Shown: piece after piece, positions 54,859 to 63,003 of the stretch
Layout of the letters: each line of letters begins with the position of its first letter
How positions within the stretch are numbered: position 1 is the stretch's first letter
Assembly: GCF_937892565.1 (NCBI RefSeq)
Contig: NZ_CALAHQ010000094.1
Span: 1-64,000 of the forward strand
Length of the DNA: 64,000 bases
DNA from: an uncultured Roseicyclus sp.
Lineage (GTDB): Bacteria; Pseudomonadota; Alphaproteobacteria; Rhodobacterales; Rhodobacteraceae
Direction of reading: 5' to 3'
Position numbers and translations under genes: made by a program
Notes under the pieces: generated by a model
Seen by the model: the letters and a program-made list of their open reading frames with translations, nothing else
Database searches by the model: none
What the model was told of the DNA's origin: nothing

Positions 54859-55803
54859 ATGCCCCGCCATACCCCGCAAGATCCCCATCGCGCCGTTGCG
54901 CGCGAGATTTCCTACGCGTCTTCGGCCGTCTCGCTTGGCGGGCGCGCGATGATCCGGGTGATGGAGAATGCGACCGGGCGGCTGGCGCTGATCAAGCGCG
55001 CCCAAGGCTATGACAGCGAGGTGCGCGAGGGGCGCGATTTCTGGCAGGTCATGGTGGAGCGCTACGGGCTTGATCTGAAGGTGGTGGGCGGATCGCTCGA
55101 GATGATCCCGCGTGACGGCCCGCTGGTGCTGATCGCCAACCATCCCTATGGCATTCTGGACGGGCTGATGATGGGCCATATCCTGAGCCATGTACGGGGC
55201 GATTTCCGCATTCTTGCCCACCGCGTGTTTCGCAAGGCTGAGGATATCGAGCGGGTCATCTTGCCCATCTCCTTTGATGAAACCAAGCAGGCGCGCGCGC
55301 TCAACATCGAGACGCGCAAGACCGCGTTGGCCTATCTGGCGCAAGGTGGCGCGATCGGCATTTTCCCCGGCGGTACCGTTTCGACGGCGGCGCGTCCCTT
55401 TGGGCAACCGATGGATCCCGGCTGGCGCAGCTTTACCGCGCGGATGATCGCGAAATCCGAAGCGACCGTGGTGCCGGTGTTTTTTGACGGGCACAATTCG
55501 CGGCTTTTCCAGCTGATGAGCCATCTGCATTCCACCTTGCGCATGGGGTTGTTGATCAAGGAATTTCGCGCCCGGGTGAACAGCCCGGTCGAGGTGGTGG
55601 TGGGCCAGCCCATGTCGCGTGCGATGCTGGAGCCCTATGTGGGCGATGCGCGTGCGATGATGGAATTCCTGCGCGAAACCACCTATGGGCTTAGCCCGCG
55701 GCCGATCAATGCCACTGCACGCGGCTTTGAATTCGAGGATCGGCACCGCGAGCGCAGTGCCCCCGATGTGCGCACCCGCAAGATTCTGGGGGACAGATAC
55801 TGA
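54859..55803 (+). CDS. Lysophospholipid acyltransferase family protein
   Basis: A 314-residue membrane-associated acyltransferase with the catalytic-type motif [11 protein letters not shown] (an H-x5-D spacing, as in relatives of this branch), a downstream [15 protein letters not shown] substrate motif, and a basic C-terminus. It likely acylates lyso-phospholipids or related amphiphiles. Its TGA overlaps the murI start (TGATG), so the two are translationally coupled. Confidence 0.85.
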   Translation: MPRHTPQDPHRAVAREISYASSAVSLGGRAMIRVMENATGRLALIKRAQGYDSEVREGRDFWQVMVERYGLDLKVVGGSLEMIPRDGPLVLIANHPYGILDGLMMGHILSHVRGDFRILAHRVFRKAEDIERVILPISFDETKQARALNIETRKTALAYLAQGGAIGIFPGGTVSTAARPFGQPMDPGWRSFTARMIAKSEATVVPVFFDGHNSRLFQLMSHLHSTLRMGLLIKEFRARVNSPVEVVVGQPMSRAMLEPYVGDARAMMEFLRETTYGLSPRPINATARGFEFEDRHRERSAPDVRTRKILGDRY

Positions 55804-56624
55804 TGGCGGTGGGAATTTTCGACAGCGGTCTGGGTGGATTGACGGTTCTGAACGCGGTCACGGGCCGCTTGCCTGACACGGCGCTGGTGTATTTTGGCGA
55901 CAATGCCCATGCGCCCTATGGCGTGCGCGACGCCGATGACATCTATCAATTGACCACGCGCGGGGTGCAGTGCCTGTTCGACGAAGGCTGTGATCTGGTG
56001 ATCCTGGCCTGCAACACCGCATCGGCTGCGGCTTTGCGGCGGATGCAGGAATCCTGGGTGCCCAAGGACAAGCGCGTCTTGGGCGTTTTCGTGCCGCTGA
56101 TCGAGGCATTGACCGAACGCAAATGGGGTGACAATTCACCCCCGCGCCCCGTGGCCGTGGAAACTGTGGCGTTGTTTGCCACGCCTGCCACCGTGTCGAG
56201 CCGCGCCTTTCAGCGCGAACTGGCCTTTCGCGCCATAGGCGTCGATGTCGAGGCCCAGCCCTGTGCCGGTGTGGTCGATGCCATCGAGATGGGCGACATG
56301 ATCCTGGCCGATGCCCTTGTGCGCAGCCATGTCGAGGCCTTGTTGCGCCGCATGCCCAAGCCGCAGGCCGCGATTTTGGGCTGCACCCATTATCCGCTCG
56401 TCGAAGAGGTGTTTCGCGACGCGCTGGGGCCTGATGTGGCGGTCTATTCCCAGCCCGATCTGGTGGCTGAAGCTTTGGCCGATTATCTGGCACGCCATCC
56501 CGACAAGCGGGGTGGCGGCAGCGGGTCGAAATTCCTGACCACGGGCAATCCGAAATCGGTGTCCAACAAGGCCACGCAATTCCTGCGCCGCCGGATCGAG
56601 TTTCAAAAGGCCGAGATGCCCTGA
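55803..56624 (+). CDS. murI: Glutamate racemase
   Basis: Makes D-glutamate for peptidoglycan. The 273-residue enzyme has [15 protein letters not shown] (first catalytic region), [12 protein letters not shown], the catalytic cysteines in LACNTASAA and LGCTHYPL, and a basic tail. It is coupled to the acyltransferase by a 1-base overlap. The gene pairs two envelope functions. Confidence 0.94.
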   Translation: MAVGIFDSGLGGLTVLNAVTGRLPDTALVYFGDNAHAPYGVRDADDIYQLTTRGVQCLFDEGCDLVILACNTASAAALRRMQESWVPKDKRVLGVFVPLIEALTERKWGDNSPPRPVAVETVALFATPATVSSRAFQRELAFRAIGVDVEAQPCAGVVDAIEMGDMILADALVRSHVEALLRRMPKPQAAILGCTHYPLVEEVFRDALGPDVAVYSQPDLVAEALADYLARHPDKRGGGSGSKFLTTGNPKSVSNKATQFLRRRIEFQKAEMP

Positions 56625-56768
56625 GGCTGGCGCGCGCGCGGCTGCTGCTTTTTGGCACGCCCCCCTTCACAGGGGATCATTCTGCACGCAAATTGGGATG
56701 ATCAGCCCGGCGGCGGGCCCATGACCGTCTGGCGTGCGCCCGCGCTGACGCAGAGGAGAACATCACCC

Positions 56769-57224
56769 ATGCGGGGTCTGAAGAAACAACGCCGTATCCA
56801 GATCGTCATGCTGGCAACCCTGGCCCTCGTGCTGTCGGCATCCCTGATCGGCTATGCCATGCGCGACGGGATCAATTTCTTTCGCCCCCCGTCCGAGGTT
56901 GCCGAAAACCCGCCCGCACCAGATGAGGTGTTTCGCATCGGCGGGCTTGTCGAGGATGGCAGCCTGATCCGCGACGCGGGTGAGACGATCCGCTTTCTGG
57001 TGACCGATGGCGGCGCGTCTATTCCCGTGACCTATACCGGCATCCTGCCCGATCTGTTTGGCGAAGGTCAGGGGATGGTGGGCACCGGCCGGCTGGTCAA
57101 TGGCGTGTTCGAGGCAACCGAAATCCTTGCCCGCCATGACGAAGAATACATGCCCGCCGAGGTGATCGAGGCGCTCGAAGCGCAGGGCGTCTATCGCCAG
57201 AGCGACGGCGCCCCCGAAAGCTGA
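56769..57224 (+). CDS. ccmE: Cytochrome c maturation haem chaperone CcmE
   Basis: Periplasmic haem chaperone of the Ccm system. The 151-residue protein has an N-terminal membrane anchor (about residues 11-30), an OB-fold core (RFLVTDGGASIPVTYTGILPDLFGEGQGMVGTG), and the haem-attachment motif LARHDEEYMP, where His and Tyr take part in haem binding. ATG 56769 follows GAGGAGAAC. It serves the c-type cytochromes encoded at 20.6-22 kb, among others. It lies apart from the other ccm genes. Confidence 0.94.
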   Translation: MRGLKKQRRIQIVMLATLALVLSASLIGYAMRDGINFFRPPSEVAENPPAPDEVFRIGGLVEDGSLIRDAGETIRFLVTDGGASIPVTYTGILPDLFGEGQGMVGTGRLVNGVFEATEILARHDEEYMPAEVIEALEAQGVYRQSDGAPES

Positions 57225-57334
57225 CGCTGCAGCGCGGGGCGGGGCGCAATGCCGCCTTTCCCTGTCGCGTTCGTGCCATCGGTGCGCTTTGGAGGGCGCT
57301 AGCCTGCCGGCAAGGCGCGCAAGGGAGGATGGCG

Positions 57335-58555
57335 ATGCAACTCAAGGATGTCGAGGTTTTCATCGTGGCCCCGCCGCCGCCCGGATGGGGGGGGCGCTAT
57401 TGGCTGATCGTGCGTGTGACGACCGCCTGCGGCATCACCGGCCTGGGTGAGGTCTATGCCGCCGCCGTTGGCCCCAAGGCGATGCAGGCCGTGATCGAGG
57501 ATGTGTTTGCCCGCCATATGGAAGGCGAAAACCCCGAGAATATCGAACTGATGTCGCGCCGCGTCTGGTCGTCGGGCTTTACCCAGCGGCCCGATCCCAC
57601 GGCGTTCGGCGCCTTCTCGGGGCTTGAGATGGCGTGCTGGGACATCTTGGGCAAGGCGCGCGAGCGGCCGGTCTGGGCGCTTCTGGGGGGGCGGATGAAC
57701 GACCGGGTGCGCGCCTATACCTATCTTTATCCCGAAGCGGGCAAGGAACGGGCGAGCTTCTGGGTCGATGGGCCGGCACAGGCCGAAGCCGCCGCCGCGC
57801 GTGTCGCCGAAGGCTGGACGGCGGTCAAATTCGATCCGGCCGGCCCCTATACGATCCGGGGCGGTCATGCGCCCGCGGTCTCTGACATCACGCGGTCGGC
57901 CGCGTTTTGCGGGTTGATCCGCGCGGCGGTGGGCGACCGGGCCGATCTGTTGTTCGGCACACATGGCCAGTTCACACCGGGCCACGCGATCCGGCTGGCG
58001 CGTGCCATCGAAGCCCATGACCCGCTGTGGTATGAGGAACCGATCCCGCCCGATGATATCGCGGGTCTGGCCGAGGTCGCGCGCGCCACCTCGATCCCGG
58101 TGGCGGTGGGTGAGCGGCTGTGCGGCAAGCTGGAATTTGCGGCGGCCCTGCGCGCCGGGGTGCGCATCGTGCAACCGGCGCTCGGGCGCGCGGGCGGCAT
58201 CTGGGAGGGGCGCAAGATCGCGCTTCTGGCCGAAGCGCATGGCGCCCAGATCGCGCCGCATCTTTACGCAGGACCCGTCGAATGGGCGGCCAATGTGCAT
58301 CTGGGCGTGGCCTGTCCGAACCTGTTGATGGTCGAGGCGATCGAGACACCGTTTCACGAGGCGCTGGTCACCGGGCGGCCCAAGGTGGAAGAGGGATTTG
58401 TCACCGCCCCCACGGCGCCGGGTCTGGGCATCGAGCTCAATGACGCGCTGGCACGCGCGCAAGCCTATGGCGGCACGGGACTGCATCTTCAGATGCAAGA
58501 GGCGCCTTGCGACTGGAAGAACGGCAACGCCTTTGCGGGCGGTGCCGCTGATTGA
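57335..58555 (+). CDS. Mandelate racemase/muconate lactonizing enzyme family protein
   Basis: A 406-residue enolase-superfamily protein, probably a sugar-acid dehydratase (galactonate/mannonate-like). The barrel carries a KFDPAG strand, WYEEPIPPDD (second metal Glu), VAVGERLCGK (third Glu), QPALGRAGGIWEGRKIA and APHLYAGPVEW (catalytic His loop). Where the first metal ligand is usually an Asp-x-Asn/His, this protein reads LLFGTHGQFT, so the Asp appears to be missing and the active site is atypical. GGGAGG (57323-57328) favours ATG 57335 over the ATG at 57329. It starts the catabolic locus that ends with the GntR gene. Confidence 0.88.
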   Translation: MQLKDVEVFIVAPPPPGWGGRYWLIVRVTTACGITGLGEVYAAAVGPKAMQAVIEDVFARHMEGENPENIELMSRRVWSSGFTQRPDPTAFGAFSGLEMACWDILGKARERPVWALLGGRMNDRVRAYTYLYPEAGKERASFWVDGPAQAEAAAARVAEGWTAVKFDPAGPYTIRGGHAPAVSDITRSAAFCGLIRAAVGDRADLLFGTHGQFTPGHAIRLARAIEAHDPLWYEEPIPPDDIAGLAEVARATSIPVAVGERLCGKLEFAAALRAGVRIVQPALGRAGGIWEGRKIALLAEAHGAQIAPHLYAGPVEWAANVHLGVACPNLLMVEAIETPFHEALVTGRPKVEEGFVTAPTAPGLGIELNDALARAQAYGGTGLHLQMQEAPCDWKNGNAFAGGAAD

Positions 58556-58584
58556 TCGCGCGGCAGGGCCGCTTGACGCCGATC

Positions 58585-58601
58585 ATGGTATACGCCACCA
58601 T
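58585..58601. promoter_or_regulatory. ATGGT-N7-ACCAT inverted repeat (GntR-type operator candidate)
   Basis: ATGGT (58585-58589) and ACCAT (58597-58601) flank ATACGCC, giving a symmetric site with a TATAC core. It lies in the gap between the dehydratase stop and the transporter start. FCD-type GntR regulators often bind sites of this shape, and such a regulator is encoded at 61.8 kb. Binding is inference. Confidence 0.4.
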
Positions 58602-58708
58602 TCGGCGGTGTCCTGATGGATATGCGCTTGCTCGGCGGTGGGCGGGCGCCCCGCACAGAACCCGCCAAGCCCTTGCCGTGACGCGGCAATCCCGTTGGAT
58701 GATCGATC

Positions 58709-59308
58709 TTGTCCCCTGACCTTCCACCGGCGGCACCCGCCAAAAGCCCGCGCCCCGACATCACGGCGCGGGGCATCACACTGGGGGGGCTGTTTCGCTG
58801 TTTTCTGATCGTGGGGATGACCGGGTTTGGCGGTGTGTTGCCGGTGTTCGTGCATGAGGTGGTGCACAAGCGCGGCTGGCTTGACCCCGAGGAATTCACC
58901 GAATTGCTGGCCGTCTGTCAGGTTTTGCCGGGCCCCAATATCGTCAATATGTCGATGGTGCTGGGCATGCGGGTCCAAGGTCTGATGGGGGCTTTCATGT
59001 CGGTTCTGGGGCTTTTGCTGTTGCCGGTGATGCTTGTGCTGGCGGTGGGGTCGCTTTACGCGGGGTTCTCGCATCTGCCCGCGGTCGCGGGCGCGGTGCG
59101 TGCCATTGCGGCGGCGGCGGCGGGGTTGTTGATTGCCATCACCGCGCGGCTGTTCTGGCCGCAACGCCGCAACCCCATCGCCATCGGGATCGGCCTGTTG
59201 GTGCTGGCCAGTATCGCATGGCTGCGCATCCCGCTGTTCTGGGTGCTGCTTGCACTTGGGCCGGTGTCGGTCGGGCTGACATGGTGGCGGATGCAGCGCG
59301 ATGGATGA
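58709..59308 (+). CDS. Chromate-transporter-family protein, subunit 1
   Basis: A 199-residue half-length CHR membrane protein with the GGLFRCFLIVGMTGFGGVLPVF start, VCQVLPGPNIVNMSMVLGMRVQG (the conserved P-G-P-N motif) and four to six hydrophobic segments. The start codon appears to be TTG at 58709, with only a weak upstream GGAT, so the exact start is uncertain. It overlaps the second half by 8 bases. Paired short CHR proteins can export chromate, but several family members have unknown substrates; location in a sugar-acid locus suggests an organic anion instead (inference). Confidence 0.85.
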   Translation: MSPDLPPAAPAKSPRPDITARGITLGGLFRCFLIVGMTGFGGVLPVFVHEVVHKRGWLDPEEFTELLAVCQVLPGPNIVNMSMVLGMRVQGLMGAFMSVLGLLLLPVMLVLAVGSLYAGFSHLPAVAGAVRAIAAAAAGLLIAITARLFWPQRRNPIAIGIGLLVLASIAWLRIPLFWVLLALGPVSVGLTWWRMQRDG

Positions 59309-59825
59309 CGCTGTTCTCAGCCTGTTTGGGCATCTGATACTGCAATCGCTGATGGCGATTGGCGGCATCTATGTGGTCGTGGCGGAATTGCAGCGGGTCG
59401 TGGTCGTTGAAAACGGCTGGATGGGGGCCGAGGATTTCGCCTCGCTTTTTGCACTGGCACAGGCCGCACCGGGTCCCAACACGATTTTCGTGGCTTTGGT
59501 GGGCTGGCGCATGGCGGGGCTGTGGGTCGGGGCCTTGGCGGTCGTGGTGTTCGTTTTGCCCTCGTTCATCTTGTCGGTCTTGCTGGCGCGGGGATGGTCG
59601 CGTTGGGCCGATCAGCGGTGGTTCGGGTTGCTGCGCAAGGGGCTGGTTCCGGTGACGGTCGGGCTTTTGGCGTCAAGCGCCGCCTTGCTGACCCAGACTG
59701 CCTCGGTGACCCCTGTGGCGATGTGCGTCACCGGCGGGGCCGCGGCCCTGTCACTGCGCACGCGCTTGCCGCCCTTGGCCATTCTGGCCTTGGCCGCGAT
59801 CTTGGGTGCGGCGGGCCTTGTCTAG
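59301..59825 (+). CDS. Chromate-transporter-family protein, subunit 2
   Basis: A 174-residue second CHR half with QSLMAIGGIYVVVAELQRVVV, the repeated LAQAAPGPNTIFVALVGW (P-G-P-N) motif and several membrane segments. It overlaps the first half by 8 bases and forms a heteromeric transporter with it. Its stop overlaps the convergent HpaI-like gene by 4 bases. Confidence 0.87.
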   Translation: MDDAVLSLFGHLILQSLMAIGGIYVVVAELQRVVVVENGWMGAEDFASLFALAQAAPGPNTIFVALVGWRMAGLWVGALAVVVFVLPSFILSVLLARGWSRWADQRWFGLLRKGLVPVTVGLLASSAALLTQTASVTPVAMCVTGGAAALSLRTRLPPLAILALAAILGAAGLV

Positions 59826-60613
59826 GCACCCGCTCGGCGCAGATCCTGCACCCAAGCCCCGGCCGCGCCCGAAAGAAAGGCCACATCGGTCTGTGTGGTC
59901 AAGAAGCGCGCGCCGCCCCTGATGGCGGCTGCCTGTCGTTCGACCGACCGATTGCCGCCACAGCCCGCAATGATCCCATTGGCCGCGCAGGCCCGGTTGA
60001 CACGGGCCTGCGCGCTCAGGATTTCGGGGGCGTCGAATTGACCCGTCAGGCCCATGTTCACCAGCAGATCATTGGTGCCCACATGGATCACGTCGACCCC
60101 CGGGACGGCGGCGATTTTTTCGACATTCTCAAGCCCTTCGGGGGTTTCGATCATCACCCCCACCAGCGTGGCGGCATTGAGCATGGGGATGATCTGGCCC
60201 GGCGGAAGACCCTCGAAATCGACCATCATGTAGCCGCCCGACATGGCCCGCCGTCCGAGGGGCGGGAATTTGCAGATTTCGACCGCGCGGGCGGCCTGTT
60301 CGGGGGTGTCGATATCGGGATAGATGATCCCTTGCACCCCATTGTCGAGCATGAGCGACACATCGGGGTCGCCGATCCCGCGCACCCGCACCAAGGGGGA
60401 CACGCCGATGGCGATGGCGGTCTGGGCGATGGCATGGATCGATTCCAGCCCAAAGATCGCGTGCTGCGTGTCGATGAACAAGAAATCATGTCCCGACGCC
60501 CGGGCGATCCGCGCGATGTCACCCGTGCGCACCATTCGCACGCTCATGCCCAGCACGGCGGCGCCTTGGGCAAGTTTGACCTTGAGCGGGTTTTCATAGC
60601 GATGGGCCGACAT
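59822..60613 (-). CDS. HpcH/HpaI-family aldolase
   Basis: A 263-residue class II pyruvate aldolase of the HpcH/HpaI family. The key regions are FLFIDTQHAIFGLESI, VSPLVRVRG, MIETPEGLENVEKIAAVPGVDVIHVGTNDLLVNMG and GARFLTTQTDVAFL. The likely role is splitting a 2-keto-3-deoxy acid into pyruvate and an aldehyde, downstream of the dehydratase. AAAGG sits 6 bases before ATG 60613; the Met at 60619 is too close to it. It is divergent from the Ldh-family gene. Confidence 0.9.
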   Translation of the reverse strand: MSAHRYENPLKVKLAQGAAVLGMSVRMVRTGDIARIARASGHDFLFIDTQHAIFGLESIHAIAQTAIAIGVSPLVRVRGIGDPDVSLMLDNGVQGIIYPDIDTPEQAARAVEICKFPPLGRRAMSGGYMMVDFEGLPPGQIIPMLNAATLVGVMIETPEGLENVEKIAAVPGVDVIHVGTNDLLVNMGLTGQFDAPEILSAQARVNRACAANGIIAGCGGNRSVERQAAAIRGGARFLTTQTDVAFLSGAAGAWVQDLRRAGA

Positions 60614-60669
60614 GGGCATCCTTTCGGGGGCGTGGAGATCCGGGCGGGATGTGACCGGCTCGACAATCA

Positions 60670-60677
60670 TGCATGCA
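60670..60677. promoter_or_regulatory. TGCATGCA palindrome in the aldolase/Ldh divergent promoter
   Basis: An 8-base palindrome in the roughly 110-base divergent gap. It could be part of an operator for the locus's GntR regulator, but 8 bases is short and chance occurrence is possible. Confidence 0.2.
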
Positions 60678-60723
60678 GGTGTATTCATCCGTGTCCAACA
60701 GGGCAAGACAGGCAGGGGCGAAC

Positions 60724-61803
60724 ATGGCGGCCACAGACGGGCAGGGGGCGACGATCACGCTGGAGCGGCAGGCGGCCGAAGGCTTGGCCGCGGATCTGCT
60801 GGTGGCCGCCCGCGTGCCGCAAGCCGATGCCGCAATCGCCGCCCGCTGTCTGGTGCGCGCCGATCTGCGCGGTGTTGACACCCATGGCATGGTGCGGTTG
60901 CCGGGGTATCTTGACCGCATCGCGCGGGGGCTGGTCGATCCTGCCCCGGCGCTGGTGTTCGAGACGGTGGCACCTGCGGCCGCGCGGCTCGATGGCCAGA
61001 ACGGCCTGGGTTTCGTGGTGGCCAGCCGTGCGGTGGATCATGGCATCGCCATGGCACGCCAGATGGGGCTGGGCCTGATCGGGGTGCGCAATTCCACCCA
61101 TTTCGGCATGGCGGCCAATTATCTGCTGCAAGCGATCGAGGCTGGTTTTGCCGCAATGGTCTATACCAATGCCTCGCCTGCGATGCCGCCTTGGGGCGGG
61201 CGGGCCGAGATGTTTGGCACCTCGCCGTTCGCGGTGGGGGTGCCGGCACCGGGATCGGTTCCCTTTGTGCTGGATATGGCGCCCAGTGTCGTGGCGCGTG
61301 GCAAGATCCGCAAGGCCGCGCGCGAGGGGCGGCCGATCCCCGAGGGCTGGGCGCTGGATGCCGCGGGGCGCGACACCACCGATGCGCAAGCCGCCATGGC
61401 GGGGGGGGTGCTGTTGCCCATCGGCGGGCCCAAGGGGGCGGGGATGTCGATGATGATGGATATCTTGTGCGGCGTGCTGACCGGGGCGCGCTATGGCGGT
61501 GAGGTGGGCGATCAATACAAGCGCTTTGACCGACCGCAAGGTGTGGGTCATTTCATCCTTGTGATGCGCCCCGATCTGTTCTTGCCCGCCGACGAGATCG
61601 CGGCGCGCATGGGCGATCTGGTGACACGCGTCAAGGCCAACCCGCTGGCCGAAGGCGCCGATCAGATCTTCATGCCCGGTGAGATAGAGGCCCTGCGCGA
61701 GGCCGAGCGTCTGGCCCATGGCATTCCCTATCGCCGGGATGATCTGGCGCCGTTGGTCGATCTGGCGCGCGCCGGGGGTATCAGCCTGCCCCATGGGCTG
61801 TAG
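60724..61803 (+). CDS. Ldh-family (malate/L-lactate/sulfolactate) dehydrogenase
   Basis: A 359-residue NAD(P)-dependent oxidoreductase of the malate/L-lactate/ureidoglycolate/sulfolactate family. Features are the start ADLRGVDTHGMVRLPGYLDR, GVRNSTHFGMAANYLLQAIEAG, and a C-terminal cofactor region ending with PFVLDMAPSVVARGKIRKAAREGRPIP. In this locus it may reduce or oxidise the hydroxy/oxo acid formed by the dehydratase-aldolase route. ATG 60724 follows CAGGGGCGAAC; an upstream ATG at 60673 is out of the usual family range. Confidence 0.9.
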   Translation: MAATDGQGATITLERQAAEGLAADLLVAARVPQADAAIAARCLVRADLRGVDTHGMVRLPGYLDRIARGLVDPAPALVFETVAPAAARLDGQNGLGFVVASRAVDHGIAMARQMGLGLIGVRNSTHFGMAANYLLQAIEAGFAAMVYTNASPAMPPWGGRAEMFGTSPFAVGVPAPGSVPFVLDMAPSVVARGKIRKAAREGRPIPEGWALDAAGRDTTDAQAAMAGGVLLPIGGPKGAGMSMMMDILCGVLTGARYGGEVGDQYKRFDRPQGVGHFILVMRPDLFLPADEIAARMGDLVTRVKANPLAEGADQIFMPGEIEALREAERLAHGIPYRRDDLAPLVDLARAGGISLPHGL

Positions 61804-61812
61804 CCGATCGGA

Positions 61813-62442
61813 TCAATACTGAAACATCATCCCCAGCCGTGTGTCGCGGGCGTGGCGGATATGGCTGCGGGCCAGATCATCGGCGGCATCGGGATCGCGG
61901 CGTTCGATGGCGTCAAGGATGGCCAGATGTTCGCCCACCGCGCAGCCCTGCCGCCCGTCCACGGCAAAGGTGGTGCTGGGCAACAGCATCAGCGTGTCAT
62001 GCATGCCATCAAGGATGGTCAGCAGAAACGTGTTGTGGGCCGCCTCGTAGATCGCGGCGTGAAAGGCACGGTTGAGTTGCGCCACGCGCGCCGGATCATC
62101 GGGGTCGGTTGCGGCAAAGGCTTCGGCAATCTGGCGCATGGTGAACAGATCCGAAACCGAGGCATGCTGGGCCGCGAACCGGGCGGCGCTGCCCTCCATC
62201 AATTCGCGCACGGCATAAAGTTCCAGCACGGCCATCCGGTCAAGCTGGGTCACGGCAAGCCCGGTGCTGGTCATCTGCAACAACCCGCGTTCCTGCAGCC
62301 GCGACAGCGCCTCACGCACGGGGGTGCGGCTGACATCAAAGGATTTGGCCACATCCTCGGCGCGGATGCGATCGCCTGGCCGAAAGGCGCCGGTGCGCAA
62401 GCCATCGATGAAGGACTCATAGACCTTTTGCGCGATCGACAT
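61813..62442 (-). CDS. GntR/FCD-family transcriptional regulator
   Basis: A 209-residue regulator with a winged HTH (EDVAKSFDVSRTPVREALSRLQERGLLQMT) and a C-terminal FCD ligand-binding domain (ELYAVRELMEGSAARFAAQHA... LNRAFHAAIYEAAHNTFLL). The FCD domain usually binds small organic acids, often metal-coordinated. It lies 10 bases past the convergent Ldh-family gene and is most likely the regulator of the 57-62 kb locus. The Met at 62442 follows AAAGG. Confidence 0.92.
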   Translation of the reverse strand: MSIAQKVYESFIDGLRTGAFRPGDRIRAEDVAKSFDVSRTPVREALSRLQERGLLQMTSTGLAVTQLDRMAVLELYAVRELMEGSAARFAAQHASVSDLFTMRQIAEAFAATDPDDPARVAQLNRAFHAAIYEAAHNTFLLTILDGMHDTLMLLPSTTFAVDGRQGCAVGEHLAILDAIERRDPDAADDLARSHIRHARDTRLGMMFQY

Positions 62443-62489
62443 GGTGCTAGACCTTTCATCTGGTCGGGCAGGCGCGCCCTTTGGCCTGC

Positions 62490-62505
62490 CTGTTTTGTGC
62501 AACAG
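62490..62505. promoter_or_regulatory. CTGTT-N6-AACAG inverted repeat upstream of gntR
   Basis: CTGTT (62490-62494) and AACAG (62501-62505) flank TTGTGC about 50 bases upstream of the GntR start on the reverse strand. It is a plausible autoregulatory operator, inferred from symmetry and position only. The rest of the long gap 62443-62834 holds the puc promoter region, described separately, and no gene. Confidence 0.35.
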
Positions 62506-62692
62506 CTATACCGCCCGGATGCCCCATGGGTAAAGCCGCCCGGCACAAGGCAAAACCCTTTGGGGGCATCACAAGCGGCGTGAGTCGTCATTTTTTCAAG
62601 GGTCTTTGCGCTGACAACGATCTTTTCATGGGTTTTTTGCCGTCCGCTGAAACAAGTTCTTCAAGGATGACACAACGTTAGAGAATTAAATG

Positions 62693-62736
62693 TGTCACTT
62701 AAAATTTACAGTTGAAGTTGTAAATCTAGAATGACA
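62693..62736. promoter_or_regulatory. Tandem PpsR/CrtJ boxes of the puc promoter
   Basis: TGT-N12-ACA occurs twice, at 62693-62710 and 62719-62736, separated by 8 bases. This is the established arrangement for the redox/light repressor PpsR (CrtJ), which binds TGT-N12-ACA pairs cooperatively upstream of puc, bch and crt genes. The boxes are about 100 bases upstream of pucB in an AT-rich stretch. A less certain GTGCG-N8-CGCAC inverted repeat further downstream (about 62753-62770) could be a RegA/PrrA-type site. Neither regulator is encoded in this window. Confidence 0.85.
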
Positions 62737-62834
62737 CTCTGTCGCCAGGGCCCGTGCGTCAATATGCGCACAATCCCCGGAGTGGCGCTGCATGTCGCAC
62801 GCCAACTAACCATGATGGAAAGGAGGGGCGAAGG

Positions 62835-62990
62835 ATGTCCAACGATCCCGAAAAGGTCTGGCCGACTGGCCTTACCCTGAAAGAAGCTGAAGAGGTGCAT
62901 AGCTACCTCATCGACGGTACCCGCGTTTTTGGCGCGATCGCGCTTCTGGCGCATGTGCTGGTCGCCGTGTCCACCCCGTGGCTCGGCTGA
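62835..62990 (+). CDS. pucB: Light-harvesting LH2 beta chain
   Basis: Beta polypeptide of the peripheral antenna; binds bacteriochlorophyll and carotenoid in the photosynthetic membrane. The 51-residue chain has the usual N-terminal VWPTGLTLKEAEEVHSYLIDGTRVF stretch and one TM segment. His22 is the conserved N-terminal His and His40 is the expected axial ligand of the ring bacteriochlorophyll (LLAHVLV). A strong AGGAGGGG lies before ATG 62835. It is the first gene of pucBAC; the tandem PpsR boxes upstream predict repression by oxygen and light. Confidence 0.97.
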   Translation: MSNDPEKVWPTGLTLKEAEEVHSYLIDGTRVFGAIALLAHVLVAVSTPWLG

Positions 62991-63003
62991 AGGAGGGCAT
63001 GTC

